From contig NZ_BNCG01000001.1 in the NCBI RefSeq assembly GCF_014656355.1, positions 251,184 to 315,183 on the forward strand: a DNA stretch of 64,000 bases. The letters run 5' to 3'. Origin of the DNA: Camelimonas fluminis. Lineage in GTDB: Bacteria; Pseudomonadota; Alphaproteobacteria; Rhizobiales; Beijerinckiaceae. Each line of letters starts with the position of its first letter. Within the stretch, counting starts at the first letter, position 1. Below the pieces are notes generated by a model. That model was not told where the DNA came from, did not search any database, and worked only from the letters and a program-made list of their open reading frames with translations. Shown one piece after another: positions 45,607-54,944 of this stretch. Both the position numbers and the translations under genes were made by a program.

Positions 45607-46188
45607 TCACCCATCGCTGGCCAGTCGCGCATAGGTGACGTGATCCGCCCAGACCCCGGCGATGCACAGATATTCGCGCGCCAGTCCCTCAAGCTGAAAG
45701 CCGTTCTTTTCCAGCACCCGTCGTGAACGGTGATTGTGCGGCAGACAGGCGGCTTCAATGCGGCGCAGGCGAAGGTGGCTGAAGGCGTGCCGGCAGACGG
45801 TGTCGACAGCGTCGGACATCAGCCCCTTTCCCGCCCAGGCCGCGCCCATCCAGTAGCCAAGCGTGCAGGTCTGGGCGACGCCGCGCCGGACAAGGCCCAG
45901 GGTCAGGCCGCCCACCATGATGTCATGAGCGCGGCTGAAAACCAGATAGCCGTAGGCGGCGTCCAGACGGGCGTCGTTGCGGGAGGCCAGCACCTTGCGC
46001 CGCCAGGCCGCCCGGTCGAACTCGTCGCCCGTGCGCAGCGGCTCCCAGGGGGCCAGAAACGCCTCGCTGGCGTGACGCAAGGCGACCCACTCGTCAAAAT
46101 CGTCCATGCGCATCGGGCGCAGGTAAACCCGCTCGCCAACGACAGGAGCTGGCTCCGTCTGGCGCGGGGCAAACCGAAACAGGGCCAA
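45607..46188 (-). CDS. GNAT family N-acetyltransferase, RimJ-like
   Basis: A 193-residue acetyl-CoA-dependent acetyltransferase related to RimJ, which acetylates the N-terminal Ala of ribosomal protein S5. The substrate-side start is VGERVYLRPMRMDDFDEWVA; the acetyl-CoA loop is YWMGAAWAGKGLMSDAV and the end motif is NHRSRRVLEKNGFQLEGLARE. Many Rhizobiales keep this gene near thrC, with an M16 peptidase between; that peptidase is missing here. The protein target is not proved. Confidence 0.88.
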   Translation of the reverse strand: MALFRFAPRQTEPAPVVGERVYLRPMRMDDFDEWVALRHASEAFLAPWEPLRTGDEFDRAAWRRKVLASRNDARLDAAYGYLVFSRAHDIMVGGLTLGLVRRGVAQTCTLGYWMGAAWAGKGLMSDAVDTVCRHAFSHLRLRRIEAACLPHNHRSRRVLEKNGFQLEGLAREYLCIAGVWADHVTYARLASDG

Positions 46189-46286
46189 AGCACGCCCTCC
46201 CGGATCATCTGTATGGCGTGGCGACGCAGGACGCCGCGACGATGCTCAACTACGCCGGACAAAACCCGCCGGGTCAATCAAAACAG

Positions 46287-46312
46287 CGATGGCCGGGCAA
46301 AGCCGGCCATCG
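46287..46312. repeat. Palindrome between thrC and the acetyltransferase
   Basis: CGATGGCCGG (46287-46296) with CCGGCCATCG (46303-46312), a 10-bp stem with a GCAAAG loop. It is of the same theme as the palindrome at 27652-27674. It may act as a 3'-end element for thrC, though no T-run follows on the minus strand. Confidence 0.6.
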
Positions 46313-46355
46313 TCTCATCATATGTAGCCCGGAACGCTGGCGCGACGGGCTGGAC

Positions 46356-47756
46356 TCAGCCCTTGCTGGCGTTGGCGCGGATGAAGGTCGCCACGGCCGC
46401 CTGGTCGTTGGCCATGACCGTGAAGCGTTCCTTCCGGTCGAAAAGATCAGCGAGGTGGGCTGGCAGCGGCGGCCGTTTGCCGGTGGCTTTCTCCACCGCG
46501 TCCGGGAATTTGGCCGGGTGAGCCGTGGCGAGGGCGATGACCGGCGTCGCCGGATCCTGGGAGATCTCGGCGCGGGCGCCCGCGACAGCCACCGCCGTAT
46601 GCGGATCAATGATGTAGTCGCATTCACGGTAAACGCGGGCGATCTCGGCCAGGGTGGCGTCCTCACCGGCGGTGTGGGCGCTGAAGCCGGCGCGAATCGC
46701 CGCCAGCGACACGGGCTCGATTTCAAAGGAGCCCGACTGGCCAAGCGAGGCCATCATGCCGCGAATCGCGGCGGCGTCGCGACCGCATGATTCAAACAGC
46801 AACCGTTCGAAGTTCGACGAGATTTCGATGTCCATCGACGGCGACGAGGTGGCGGCGACGCCGCGCTTCTCGTAGCGGCCCGAGGCCAGCGTGCGGGCGA
46901 GGATGTCGTTGGCGTTGGTGGCGATGGCCAGATTCGCTACCGGCAGGCCCATGCGGCGGGCGATGTCGCCGGCGAGGATGTCGCCGAAATTGCCGGTGGG
47001 CACCGAGAAGGCGATTGGCCGGTGCGGCGCGCCAAGCGCCACGGCCGAAGTGAAATAGTACACCGTCTGCGCCGCGATGCGGGCCCAGTTGATCGAATTG
47101 ACGCCGGACAGGCCAAGCTCGTCGCGGAAGCGGTGATCGTTGAACAGGCCCTTCACGATGGCCTGACAGTCGTCGAACGTGCCTTCCACGGCGATGGCGT
47201 GCACGTTCGGGGCGTTGACGCCGGTCATCTGGCGACGCTGCACCTCGGAGACCCGGCCGTGGGGATAGAGTATGAAGACGTCAACCTGATCCAGCCCGCG
47301 GAACGCCTCGATGGCGGCCGAGCCGGTGTCGCCGGAGGTGGCCCCGATAATGGTGGCGCGCTGGCCCCGCGCCTGCAGCGCGTGGTTCATCAGCCGCCCC
47401 AGCAACTGCATGGCCACGTCCTTGAACGCCAGGGTCGGGCCGTGGAACAGTTCGAGCACGAAGATGTTGTCGGCGATCTGGGTCAGCGGGCAAACGGCGG
47501 GGTGGCGGAAGGCGCTGTAGGCGTCATCGATCATTGCGCCGAGATCGGCGGCGGGAATGTCGCCGTCAACCAGCGCGCCAAGCACCCGGCGGGCGACCTG
47601 GGCGTAGCTCCGGCCAGCCATGGCGGCGATGTCCGTCCGCGAAATCTGCGGCCAGCTCTGCGGCGCATAGAGGCCGCCGTCGCGCGCCAGACCTGCAAGC
47701 AGGGCGTCCGTGAAGCCGATCGCGGGCGCTTCGCCCCTGGTAGACACGTGCAGCAA
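46356..47756 (-). CDS. thrC: Threonine synthase
   Basis: PLP-dependent conversion of O-phosphohomoserine to threonine. The 466-residue protein is of the long class: STRGEAPAIGFTDALLAGLARDGGLYAP at the start (written in pieces: STRGEAPAIGF, LARDGGLYAP), the PLP lysine in GPTLAFKDVAMQ, GATSGDTGSAAIEAF, and VPTGNFGDILAG. I place the start at TTG 47756, because GGAGAG lies at the right distance and the reading (M)LHVSTRGEAP then matches family N-termini; GTG 47747 is the alternative. It follows SURF1 on the same strand, with a Rhizobiales-type repeat just upstream. Confidence 0.93.
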   Translation of the reverse strand: MLHVSTRGEAPAIGFTDALLAGLARDGGLYAPQSWPQISRTDIAAMAGRSYAQVARRVLGALVDGDIPAADLGAMIDDAYSAFRHPAVCPLTQIADNIFVLELFHGPTLAFKDVAMQLLGRLMNHALQARGQRATIIGATSGDTGSAAIEAFRGLDQVDVFILYPHGRVSEVQRRQMTGVNAPNVHAIAVEGTFDDCQAIVKGLFNDHRFRDELGLSGVNSINWARIAAQTVYYFTSAVALGAPHRPIAFSVPTGNFGDILAGDIARRMGLPVANLAIATNANDILARTLASGRYEKRGVAATSSPSMDIEISSNFERLLFESCGRDAAAIRGMMASLGQSGSFEIEPVSLAAIRAGFSAHTAGEDATLAEIARVYRECDYIIDPHTAVAVAGARAEISQDPATPVIALATAHPAKFPDAVEKATGKRPPLPAHLADLFDRKERFTVMANDQAAVATFIRANASKG

Positions 47757-47780
47757 AGTTCTCTCCGAGCCTGGCCTGGA

Positions 47781-47825
47781 GCATCGTGCGGAAAGGTGTG
47801 AGCCGGTTTTCCGCAAAACCGATGC
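47781..47825. repeat. Rhizobiales-type intergenic repeat upstream of thrC
   Basis: GCATCG (47781-47786) with CGATGC (47820-47825) encloses TGCGGAAA (47787-47794) with TTTTCCGCA (47807-47815). The arrangement, GCATCGTGCGGAAA... CCGGTTTTCCGCA, closely matches a common dispersed intergenic repeat. It falls in the thrC leader on the minus strand. Confidence 0.7.
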
Positions 47826-47970
47826 GATAACAAAAGTTTGGGACCGGATTGCGATCCGGCGTGGAAGCGGTCCGCCTGGGTCCGGCTTCCATGAACGCGT
47901 TTCTGGAAAAGCCGCTTCACTTCTCGCAGGAAGAGCGCGTCAATTCAAAACAATGGAGCAAACCCCGCTG

Positions 47971-48771
47971 TCAGGGCGACGGGGTTTTGTCCGGGGCGCT
48001 CCGCCGCTCGCGCAGCCGCCGCCAGACAAACACGCCGTACACGCCCAGCAAGGTCGCCGCCAGCCCGAACCAGGTCATGGCGTACTCCAGGTGCCGGTTG
48101 GGAAAGCTGATGACCGTCAGCCCGCCGCGCGGTCCTTCCGTGTAACGGGCTGGCGCATCCGCATCAATAATGAACGGCGCCACGCGTTGCAGGCCCTGCG
48201 CGGCGGCGATGGCGGCGATGTCGCGGGTGAACCATTCGCCCGTCGCCGGGTCGTCGGCCGGCACGAACGGGTCGCGAATCTGCGAGGCGCGCAGCAGGCC
48301 GGTCACGGTCGCGTCAGCCGGGGTGCGGGCGTCGACGCCAGCCAGCGCGGCGCGCATTTCCATCGGAACGAAGCCGCGATTGACCAGGATCACGCCGCCG
48401 TCCGCGAGCCGCAACGGCGTGAGCACCACATAGCCGGCCCGCACCAGGCCATTTTCCTTGGGCGCGTTGGCGTGCACCAGGGTCTGGCGGGCGAAATCGT
48501 AGCGCCCTGACGCCGTGACGCGGCGATACTCATCTGCATGAACGTCGAGGGCGGGCCAGCCGCCTTCAGCCGGGGCTGGCGTGGGCGGGGCGCCGACGCG
48601 AGCGGTGATCTTGCCGATCAGATCTTCCTTCCAGGCCAGACGGTCGAGCTGCCATTTGCCCAGCGCCAGCAGCACGGCCAACGCCGCCAGGGTGCAGACC
48701 GTCAGCAGGATGAGGCCGCTTGCGCCGGGCGCGCGCCCTTGCTGCGTCTTCCGCGGCGTCGACGACGTCAT
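47971..48771 (-). CDS. SURF1 family cytochrome oxidase assembly protein
   Basis: Inner-membrane assembly factor that helps place heme a in subunit I of the aa3 oxidase. The 266-residue protein has a transmembrane segment at each end (LILLTVCTLAALAVLLALGKWQ; YAMTWFGLAATLLGVYGVFV) and a periplasmic domain with VILVNRGFVP and the family end motif NRHLEYAMTWFGLA. It overlaps the DUF983 gene by four bases. A weak hairpin overlaps its stop codon. Confidence 0.93.
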   Translation of the reverse strand: MTSSTPRKTQQGRAPGASGLILLTVCTLAALAVLLALGKWQLDRLAWKEDLIGKITARVGAPPTPAPAEGGWPALDVHADEYRRVTASGRYDFARQTLVHANAPKENGLVRAGYVVLTPLRLADGGVILVNRGFVPMEMRAALAGVDARTPADATVTGLLRASQIRDPFVPADDPATGEWFTRDIAAIAAAQGLQRVAPFIIDADAPARYTEGPRGGLTVISFPNRHLEYAMTWFGLAATLLGVYGVFVWRRLRERRSAPDKTPSP

Positions 48772-49157
48772 GACGAAATCCGGCCTTCCTCAGCTTTGTT
48801 GGCGTATTGCAGCGCGATCATCAGGCCCTTGAGCGGTCGCAGCGGCGCCACGCACAGCAGGATGGCGAGGGGCAGGGTGGTCACCAGATGCAGGAACAGC
48901 GCAGGCTCGAAAGTCAGTTCGAGCCACAGGGCGAAGCCGACGACCGCGAAGCCGCTGATCAGCATGATGAACACGGCCGGGCCGTCAGCCGAGTCGGCGA
49001 AGCTGTAATCGAGCCCACAGTTCTCGCAGCGCGGCGCCACCTTCAGGAAGCCGCTGAACAGCTTGCCCTCGCCGCAACGCGGACACCGGCAACCCAGACC
49101 CGTGGCGGCCGGAGAGAGAGGCGGCCAGTAACCCTGCTGGTCATCGTTCTGGCTCAT
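48768..49157 (-). CDS. DUF983 family protein
   Basis: A 129-residue protein with a zinc-ribbon-like start (CRCPRCGEGKLF, then APRCENCGLDYSFA) and two membrane segments (AVFIMLISGFAVVGFALWLE; LFLHLVTTLPLAILLCVAPL). DUF983 members accompany cox genes in alphaproteobacteria, but their role is unknown. ATG 49157 (MSQNDDQQG) is preceded by AGGAGGCG and is preferred to the longer frame. It follows the coxC/ctaE terminator and is translationally coupled to SURF1. Confidence 0.9.
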   Translation of the reverse strand: MSQNDDQQGYWPPLSPAATGLGCRCPRCGEGKLFSGFLKVAPRCENCGLDYSFADSADGPAVFIMLISGFAVVGFALWLELTFEPALFLHLVTTLPLAILLCVAPLRPLKGLMIALQYANKAEEGRISS

Positions 49158-49221
49158 GACGCCTCCTGCTGTCGCCAGACCGCAGAACCATCCAGGTCCT
49201 GTCTGGCTATCTTTCAATTAC

Positions 49222-49250
49222 AAAAAAAGAGGGCGGCCAGAAGGCCGCCC
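49222..49250 (-). terminator. Rho-independent terminator after ctaE
   Basis: Minus-strand stem GGGCGGCC (complement of 49243-49250) with GGCCGCCC (complement of 49231-49238), loop TTCT, then TCTTTTTTTG. It lies just past the ctaE stop, so the ctaB-coxF-ctaG-ctaE operon ends here and DUF983-SURF1 is probably separate, or reached by read-through. Confidence 0.85.
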
Positions 49251-49271
49251 CCGGACATCGCGCCTTCCGGA

Positions 49272-50132
49272 TCAGTGGAAGTAGCGGACATTCGAACCCC
49301 AGACGTAGATGGCGACGAACAGGAACAGCCACACGACGTCAACGAAGTGCCAGTACCAGGCCGAGAACTCGAAGCCCAGATGTTGCTGGGGCGTGAAGTG
49401 GTTCCGGTACACCCGCATCAGGACCACGGCCAGGAAGATGGTGCCGACCAGCACGTGGAAGCCGTGGAAGCCGGTGGCCATCACGAAGGTCGAGCCATAG
49501 ATATTGCCGCTGAAAGCGAAATGGGCGTGGCTGTACTCGTAAGCCTGCACGAAGCTGAACAGCACGCCAAGGACGATGGTGAGCCACAGGCCCTGCTTCA
49601 CGCCAGCGCGATCATTGTGCAGCATCGCGTGGTGGGCCCAGGTCAGCGTGGTGCCCGAGGTCAGCAGGATCAGGGTGTTGAGCAGCGGCAGGTGCCACGG
49701 ATCAAGCGTCTCGATGCCCTTCGGCGGCCACTGACCGCCGGTGAACTCCGTGCGGGTGTACTGGATGGCCTCGGCGGGGAACAGCGCCGCATCGAAATAC
49801 GCCCAGAACCAGGCGACGAAGAACATCACCTCGGAGGCGATGAACAGCAGCATGCCGTAGCGGTGGTGCAACTGGACGACGCGGGTGTGATGGCCTTCGT
49901 GCTGGGCCTCGCGGATCACGTCCGCCCACCAGGAAATCATCACGTAGATGATGCCGATGATACCGGCGCCAAGCAGGTAGGGACCGACCTTCATGCCGCC
50001 CCAGCTCAGCCCCTTCATGGACATGACCAGGCCAACCGCCAGGACGAAGAAGGAGACCGAAGCGACAAGCGGCCACGGGCTTGGTTCCAGAAGGTGATAG
50101 TCGTGCTCGGGCTTCGCGTGCGCGTCGGCCAT
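49272..50132 (-). CDS. ctaE: Cytochrome c oxidase subunit III
   Basis: Subunit III of the aa3-type oxidase, a 286-residue inner-membrane protein with about seven membrane segments. Typical sections are HDYHLLEPSPWPLVAS, HRYGMLLFIASEVMFFVAWFW, LLTSGTTLTWAHHAML, YEYSHAHFAFSGNIYGSTF and ATGFHGFHVLVGTIFL, ending in WHFVDVVWLFLF. ATG 50132 is used. It is the last gene of the ctaB-coxF-ctaG-ctaE unit before a strong terminator. Confidence 0.95.
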   Translation of the reverse strand: MADAHAKPEHDYHLLEPSPWPLVASVSFFVLAVGLVMSMKGLSWGGMKVGPYLLGAGIIGIIYVMISWWADVIREAQHEGHHTRVVQLHHRYGMLLFIASEVMFFVAWFWAYFDAALFPAEAIQYTRTEFTGGQWPPKGIETLDPWHLPLLNTLILLTSGTTLTWAHHAMLHNDRAGVKQGLWLTIVLGVLFSFVQAYEYSHAHFAFSGNIYGSTFVMATGFHGFHVLVGTIFLAVVLMRVYRNHFTPQQHLGFEFSAWYWHFVDVVWLFLFVAIYVWGSNVRYFH

Positions 50133-50172
50133 TGATCCAGTCTCCTGCCTCGGGGCGTGAGTCTTTATAACG

Positions 50173-50796
50173 TCACAGGTTGTTCTTGTCCGCATTCACT
50201 GCGGTTGCTGCCACAGGGCTGCCATTCTTTGACCGAAAAACCGTGTACGACAAGGTGATGCTCGACAGGTCTTTCGTTTCCGGCTGCTTCAGCAGGTCGG
50301 GGTCCACATAAAAAACCACCGGCGCGTGGATTGTCTCGCCAGGCTTGAGGGTCTGCTCCTCGAAGCAGAAGCACTGGATCTTGACGAAGAACTGGCCGGC
50401 AAGGTCCGGCTGGACATTGAAGGTGGCCACGCCTGTCGCCGGCGCGTCGCCGACGTTGGTGATCTTGTAAAACACCGTTCTGGTTTCGCCGAGCTTCACG
50501 CTGACGCGCGGCTGCTCGGGCTCAAACTTCCAGGTGACGCCCGGCGCCACATTGGCGTCAAAGCGCACTTCGATGGCGTGATCGACCACGCGCGCGTTCG
50601 CTTCCTGGCCAATGAGCGGCGTGCCGCCAAAGCCCGTGGTCTGGCAGAACAGACGGTACAGCGGCACGGCGGCGAACGAGGCTCCCACCATCAGCCCCAC
50701 CACCGCCACACAGGCGAGCGCCACGCCAGCGCCGGACTTGCGGCGCGGCGCCGCGTTCGTCGGGGCGGGGGATTGCTTGAGGCCGTGGTCAGACAT
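50173..50796 (-). CDS. ctaG: Cytochrome c oxidase assembly protein CtaG (Cox11 type)
   Basis: Copper chaperone that delivers copper to the CuB site of subunit I. The 207-residue protein has one N-terminal membrane anchor (GVALACVAVVGLMVGASFAAVP) followed by the conserved YRLFCQTTGFGGT and a periplasmic Ig-like domain with the copper-binding QCFCFEEQTL pair. It is 10 bases downstream of coxF and 40 bases upstream of ctaE, in the usual alphaproteobacterial order. Confidence 0.94.
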   Translation of the reverse strand: MSDHGLKQSPAPTNAAPRRKSGAGVALACVAVVGLMVGASFAAVPLYRLFCQTTGFGGTPLIGQEANARVVDHAIEVRFDANVAPGVTWKFEPEQPRVSVKLGETRTVFYKITNVGDAPATGVATFNVQPDLAGQFFVKIQCFCFEEQTLKPGETIHAPVVFYVDPDLLKQPETKDLSSITLSYTVFRSKNGSPVAATAVNADKNNL

Positions 50797-50806
50797 GATG
50801 CGTCTC

Positions 50807-50977
50807 TCAGATGGGGCGCTTCAGGACATTGACGCCAAGCTTGGCGACGGTGACCGCATAGATGATGGCGACAAACGCCGCCAGCGCAACCGCGATGGCG
50901 ATATTGCGCGTGCGCCGCATTTTCTTTTGCTGCGGCGTCAGTTCAACCCCGTCATCGATGTTCTTGTCGTCTGGCAT
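50807..50977 (-). CDS. Small single-span CoxF-type protein
   Basis: A 56-residue protein with a charged N-terminus (ELTPQQKKMRRTRN) and one membrane span (IAIAVALAAFVAIIYAVTVA), ending KLGVNVLKRPI. Short proteins of this design between ctaB and ctaG are annotated CoxF in rhizobia; the role in oxidase assembly is unclear. It starts one base after the ctaB stop and ends 10 bases before ctaG, so it is plainly part of the operon. Positive-inside topology predicts a cytoplasmic N-terminus. Confidence 0.82.
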   Translation of the reverse strand: MPDDKNIDDGVELTPQQKKMRRTRNIAIAVALAAFVAIIYAVTVAKLGVNVLKRPI

Positions 50978-50978
50978 G

Positions 50979-51968
50979 TCAGATAATTCCCGAAACAAGG
51001 CGGGGCCCCACGTCAAAGCCGCTGCCGAGGCCGAAGGCGTGCTCGGCGAGCAGCGTGGCGAACAGCAGGAACAGGTACAGGATCGAGAAACCGAACAGCG
51101 CCTGTTCGGCCTTCGTGGCGGCCGCGCCCTCGCGGCGGCGGTAAACCTGCACGGCCAGAGCAATCATCAGCAGGCCGGACGCCACCGAGACAACGGCGTA
51201 GGTCCAGCCTCCCAGACCCATGAAGAAGGGGACGACGCCGAGCGGCGCCAGCAGCAGGGTGTAGACGAGAATCTGCGTGCGGGTGGAATCCGGGCCCGCC
51301 ACATTCGGCATCATCGGCACGCCGGCCTTCTCGTAGTCGCCGGACTTGCTCAGCGCCAGGGCCCAGAAGTGAGGCGGCGTCCACATGAAGATGATAAGGA
51401 ACAGGATGAAGCTGTCCCAGCTCACCGAGCCGGTGACCGTGGCCTCCGCCACCATGGGCGGGAAAGCGCCAGCGGCGCCGCCAATGACGATGTTCTGGGC
51501 GGTCCAGCGCTTCAGCCACATCGAGTAGACGACGGCGTAAAAGAAGATGGTGAAGGCCAGGAAGCCGGCCGCGAACCAGTTGGCGATCAGGCCAAGGAAC
51601 ACCACCGAGGCGACCGAGAGCGACAGGCCGAGCGACAGGGCTTCGCTGCCCGTCACCTGGCCGGCCGGGATCGGCCGCTTCGCGGTGCGGGACATGCGCG
51701 CGTCGATGTCCTGGTCCCACCACATGTTGAGCGCGCCCGAGGCGCCGGCGCCAACTGCGATCAATCCCAGCGAGACGGCGGCGATGACCGGGTGCAGGTG
51801 CCCTTTGGCGACGACCATTCCCACCAAAGCGGTGAAAATGACAAGCGACATGACGCGCGGCTTGAACAGCTCAAGGTAGTCGCGGACCGAACCGCTATAG
51901 ACGCGTGCGTCTTCGCCGGACGACGGGGCGCCTGGCTGCCCTGACATGTGGTCGCTGATCATGGACAT
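50979..51968 (-). CDS. ctaB: Protoheme IX farnesyltransferase (heme O synthase)
   Basis: UbiA-superfamily enzyme that adds farnesyl to heme B, making heme O for the aa3 oxidase. The 329-residue protein has about nine membrane segments, the first Asp-rich motif ([20 protein letters not shown]) followed by RPIPAG, and the second loop [20 protein letters not shown] with [13 protein letters not shown] 51968 is chosen (others at 51962 and 51947). It heads the ctaB-coxF-ctaG-ctaE operon downstream of the ctaD terminator. Confidence 0.94.
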   Translation of the reverse strand: MSMISDHMSGQPGAPSSGEDARVYSGSVRDYLELFKPRVMSLVIFTALVGMVVAKGHLHPVIAAVSLGLIAVGAGASGALNMWWDQDIDARMSRTAKRPIPAGQVTGSEALSLGLSLSVASVVFLGLIANWFAAGFLAFTIFFYAVVYSMWLKRWTAQNIVIGGAAGAFPPMVAEATVTGSVSWDSFILFLIIFMWTPPHFWALALSKSGDYEKAGVPMMPNVAGPDSTRTQILVYTLLLAPLGVVPFFMGLGGWTYAVVSVASGLLMIALAVQVYRRREGAAATKAEQALFGFSILYLFLLFATLLAEHAFGLGSGFDVGPRLVSGII

Positions 51969-52356
51969 CGGACTTCTGTCTTTCACCTGCCTGCGGACCT
52001 CACGGCGCGAAGGCCCCGAACGTTCCCCCGGACATCCCCGTCTGGCGTCGCGTCGGTCTGCTGAATGCTCGCCGTCCCCGCCTGCAGGCGTGGTTGCGCG
52101 GCGACAACCCGCGTTCACACGGGGCGCGCCAGCCCAGGACGGACTTCCGCCAGTCTGAAACGATTCAGAACTGCCTGCCGTTCTTCTAGCGGCTCACCGC
52201 GTAAACTCAATAGGAGGCGGACGTCGCCGCATGTGGCGCATTGTCGTCAACAACGTGGCGGGGGGAAGGGGCCAAAACAAAACCGCCGGCCCATGGGGCC
52301 GGCGGCGAACTCGCGGTTCTGGCGGCGAAACAGCGGACCGTTTCGCCATGTCCGGA
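51969..52356. other. Intergenic region ctaD / ctaB
   Basis: 388 bases. The ctaD-proximal end has the minus-strand terminator; the rest should hold the ctaB promoter, though no clear boxes are visible. No gene is supported. Confidence 0.45.
52274..52305 (-). terminator. Rho-independent terminator after ctaD
   Basis: Minus strand: CCGCCGGCCC with GGGCCGGCGG (52283-52292 and 52296-52305 on the plus strand), 3-base loop, then TTTTGTTTT. It separates ctaC-ctaD from ctaB onward. Confidence 0.85.
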
Positions 52357-53976
52357 TCAGTGATCCGAAGAACCGGTGATGCGCGGCAGCTTCTCGAACT
52401 GGTGGAACGGCGGAGGCGAGCTCAGCGTCCATTCGAGAGTCGGCGAACCCATGCCCCACGGATCGTTGGCCGCGCGCTCCTTGCGGCGCCATGCGACGTA
52501 AACGCCGTAGAAGAACACCAGAAGGCTGAACGCGAAGATGTACGAGCCGTACGAGGCGATGCGGTGCCAGCCGGCGTAGGCGTTCGGGTAGTCCACATAG
52601 TGGCGCGGCATGCCGGCGAGACCGAGGAAGTGCATCGGGAAGAACAGCACGTTGGCACCGATGAAGGCCAGCCAGAAGTGCAGCTTTCCGATCCAGTCCG
52701 GCACGATGTAGCCGAACATTTTCGGGAACCAGTAGTACCAGCCCGCAAAGATGCCGAACACGGCGCCCAGCGACAGCACGTAGTGGAAGTGGGCGATCAC
52801 GTAATAGGTGTTGTGCAACTCGCGGTCGATGCCGGCGTTGGCCAGCACGACGCCGGTGACGCCGCCAACCGTGAACAGGAACACGAAGCCCACCGCCCAC
52901 AGCATCGGCGCGGTCATGCGGATGGAGCCGCCCCACATCGTGGCGATCCACGAGAAGATCTTGATGCCCGTCGGCACGGCGATGACCATCGTGGCGAACA
53001 CGAAGTAGCGCTGCGTGTCGAGCGACAGGCCGACGGTGTACATGTGGTGAGCCCACACGATGAAGCCGACGGCGCCAATCGCGACCATGGCGTAGGCCAT
53101 GCCCAGGTAGCCGAAGATCGGCTTGCGCGAGAACGTCGAGATGATGTGGCTGATGATGCCGAAGGCCGGCAGGATCATGATGTACACTTCGGGGTGACCG
53201 AAGAACCAGAACAGGTGCTGGTAGAGCACCGGATCGCCGCCGCCGGCCGGATCGAAGAACGTGGTGCCGAAGTTGCGGTCGGTCAGCAGCATGGTGATCG
53301 CGCCAGCGAGAACCGGCAGCGAGATCAGCAGCAGGAAGGCGGTGACCAGCATGCCCCATGCGAACAGCGGCATCTTGTGCAGGGTCATGCCCGGCGCGCG
53401 CATGTTCAGGATGGTGGTGATGAAGTTGATCGCGCCAAGGATCGACGAGGCGCCCGCCGCGTGCAGGGCCAGAATGCCGAAGTCAAGCGCCGGACCCGGG
53501 TGACCGGAGGTCGACAGCGGCGGATATACCGTCCAGCCGCCGCCAAAACCCGTGGCCCCAGGCGCGCCGCTGACGAACAGCGACACCACCAGCAGCAGGA
53601 AGGCGCAGATGGTCAGCCACAACGAGATGTTGTTGAGGCGCGGGAACGCCATGTCAGGCGCGCCGATCATCAGCGGCACGAACCAGTTGCCGAAGCCGCC
53701 GATCAGCGCCGGCATCACGACGAAGAACACCATGATCAGGCCGTGGCCGGTGACGACCACGTTGAACATCTGGCCGTTGGAGAACAGCTGGAGGCCTGGC
53801 TCCTGCAACTCGATGCGCATGAGAATCGACAGGAAGCCGCCGATCAGGCCCGCCATGAGGGCCGACAGCAGGTACATCGTGCCGATGTCTTTGTGGTTTG
53901 TGGAAAACAGCCAGCGACGCAGACCCGTGGGGTGATCCGCGTGATCAGCGTGGGCCGCCGTTGATGATGAAGCCAT
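52357..53976 (-). CDS. ctaD: Cytochrome c oxidase subunit I
   Basis: Catalytic subunit of the aa3 oxidase, 539 residues with twelve membrane segments. It carries [12 protein letters not shown] near the start, the heme a ligand in [15 protein letters not shown], the CuB region [17 protein letters not shown] with the His-Tyr pair, the HHMYTVGL element, and [20 protein letters not shown] with heme a3/a ligands. Start ATG 53976 follows GGAG. It is 113 bases downstream of ctaC and ends in a terminator. Confidence 0.97.
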   Translation of the reverse strand: MASSSTAAHADHADHPTGLRRWLFSTNHKDIGTMYLLSALMAGLIGGFLSILMRIELQEPGLQLFSNGQMFNVVVTGHGLIMVFFVVMPALIGGFGNWFVPLMIGAPDMAFPRLNNISLWLTICAFLLLVVSLFVSGAPGATGFGGGWTVYPPLSTSGHPGPALDFGILALHAAGASSILGAINFITTILNMRAPGMTLHKMPLFAWGMLVTAFLLLISLPVLAGAITMLLTDRNFGTTFFDPAGGGDPVLYQHLFWFFGHPEVYIMILPAFGIISHIISTFSRKPIFGYLGMAYAMVAIGAVGFIVWAHHMYTVGLSLDTQRYFVFATMVIAVPTGIKIFSWIATMWGGSIRMTAPMLWAVGFVFLFTVGGVTGVVLANAGIDRELHNTYYVIAHFHYVLSLGAVFGIFAGWYYWFPKMFGYIVPDWIGKLHFWLAFIGANVLFFPMHFLGLAGMPRHYVDYPNAYAGWHRIASYGSYIFAFSLLVFFYGVYVAWRRKERAANDPWGMGSPTLEWTLSSPPPFHQFEKLPRITGSSDH

Positions 53977-54089
53977 GACTCAGCTCCCGATACTGTTCGC
54001 CGGCTGGACCGCATCCGGGATGCGGGCCAGGTCCGGCAGGAAATGACGATGCCGCGGCGCGCGCGAGGCGCCCGCCATGCGGCGCTGGG

Positions 54090-54944
54090 TCAGCGAACGG
54101 CGGCTTCGGTCGCCAGCTGGCCATTGTCATTGGCGGCGTAGTTCTGGCCGGCGCCATTGGCGGCGAATTTCTTCTTCGCCTGCTCCAGCCATGTCTTGTA
54201 GGCGTCTTTGCTGACAATGCGGATGGCGATCGGCATGTAAGCGTGGTTCTGGCCGCAGATCAGCGAGCACTGACCGTAGAAGACGCCTTCCTTCTCCGCA
54301 TGGAACCAGGTCTCGTTCAGACGGCCAGGAATGGCGTCGATCTTCAGACCAAAGGACGGCATGGCGAAGGCGTGGATCACGTCGGACGACGTCACCTGCA
54401 CGCGGATGGTGGTGTCGACCGGCAGCACGACCTCGTTATCGACGGCGAGGAGGCGGGGCTCCTTGTCCTGGGCCAGGTTGCTGTCGAACGAGAAGCCGCC
54501 CTGATCCTTCGGATATTCGTAGGACCAGTACCACTGGTGGCCGGTCGCCTTGATGACGATGTCAGCCTTGGGCAGCGTCAGCTGGTCCTTGAGCAGGCGG
54601 AACGACGGCACGGCGATGACCACGAGAATCAACACCGGAATCAGCGTCCATGCGACCTCGAGCAGGGAATTGTGCGTGGTCTTCGACGGCGTGGGATTGC
54701 GGCGCTCGCCAAAGCGGAAGACGACCCAAAGGATCAGCGCCAGAACCAGAACGACGATGGCGCCGATGATCCACAACAGCATGTCGTGGAAGCTGTGCAT
54801 CCGCTCGGCGATAGGCGTCACCGGCGTTTGCAGGGTCATCTGCCATGGGGAAGGCTGGCCAGTGCCGGCCATCACATTGCCTGTCGCGGCGGCCAGAACG
54901 CCGCTTGCCGCCACAAGCCTGAGGGGCAACGTTTTCATTAGCAT
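54090..54944 (-). CDS. ctaC: Cytochrome c oxidase subunit II
   Basis: CuA-bearing subunit, 284 residues. A signal peptide (residues about 1-26, LVAASGVLAAATGNVMA) is followed by two membrane segments (about 50-110) and a periplasmic cupredoxin domain. The electron-entry aromatic is in ATGHQWYWSYEYP, and the CuA ligands are the His of VIHAFAMPSFGLK and CSLICGQNHAYMPI (two Cys, His, Met). The residue between the Cys pair that is often Glu is Leu here, but that ligand uses a backbone oxygen. It starts the cox block; promoter upstream in 54945-55443. Confidence 0.95.
   Translation of the reverse strand: MLMKTLPLRLVAASGVLAAATGNVMAGTGQPSPWQMTLQTPVTPIAERMHSFHDMLLWIIGAIVVLVLALILWVVFRFGERRNPTPSKTTHNSLLEVAWTLIPVLILVVIAVPSFRLLKDQLTLPKADIVIKATGHQWYWSYEYPKDQGGFSFDSNLAQDKEPRLLAVDNEVVLPVDTTIRVQVTSSDVIHAFAMPSFGLKIDAIPGRLNETWFHAEKEGVFYGQCSLICGQNHAYMPIAIRIVSKDAYKTWLEQAKKKFAANGAGQNYAANDNGQLATEAAVR

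Noticed and set aside
52231..53964. 577-codon plus-strand frame opposite ctaD
   Set aside because: Antisense to a fully recognisable subunit I; low-complexity His/Arg/Asp content.
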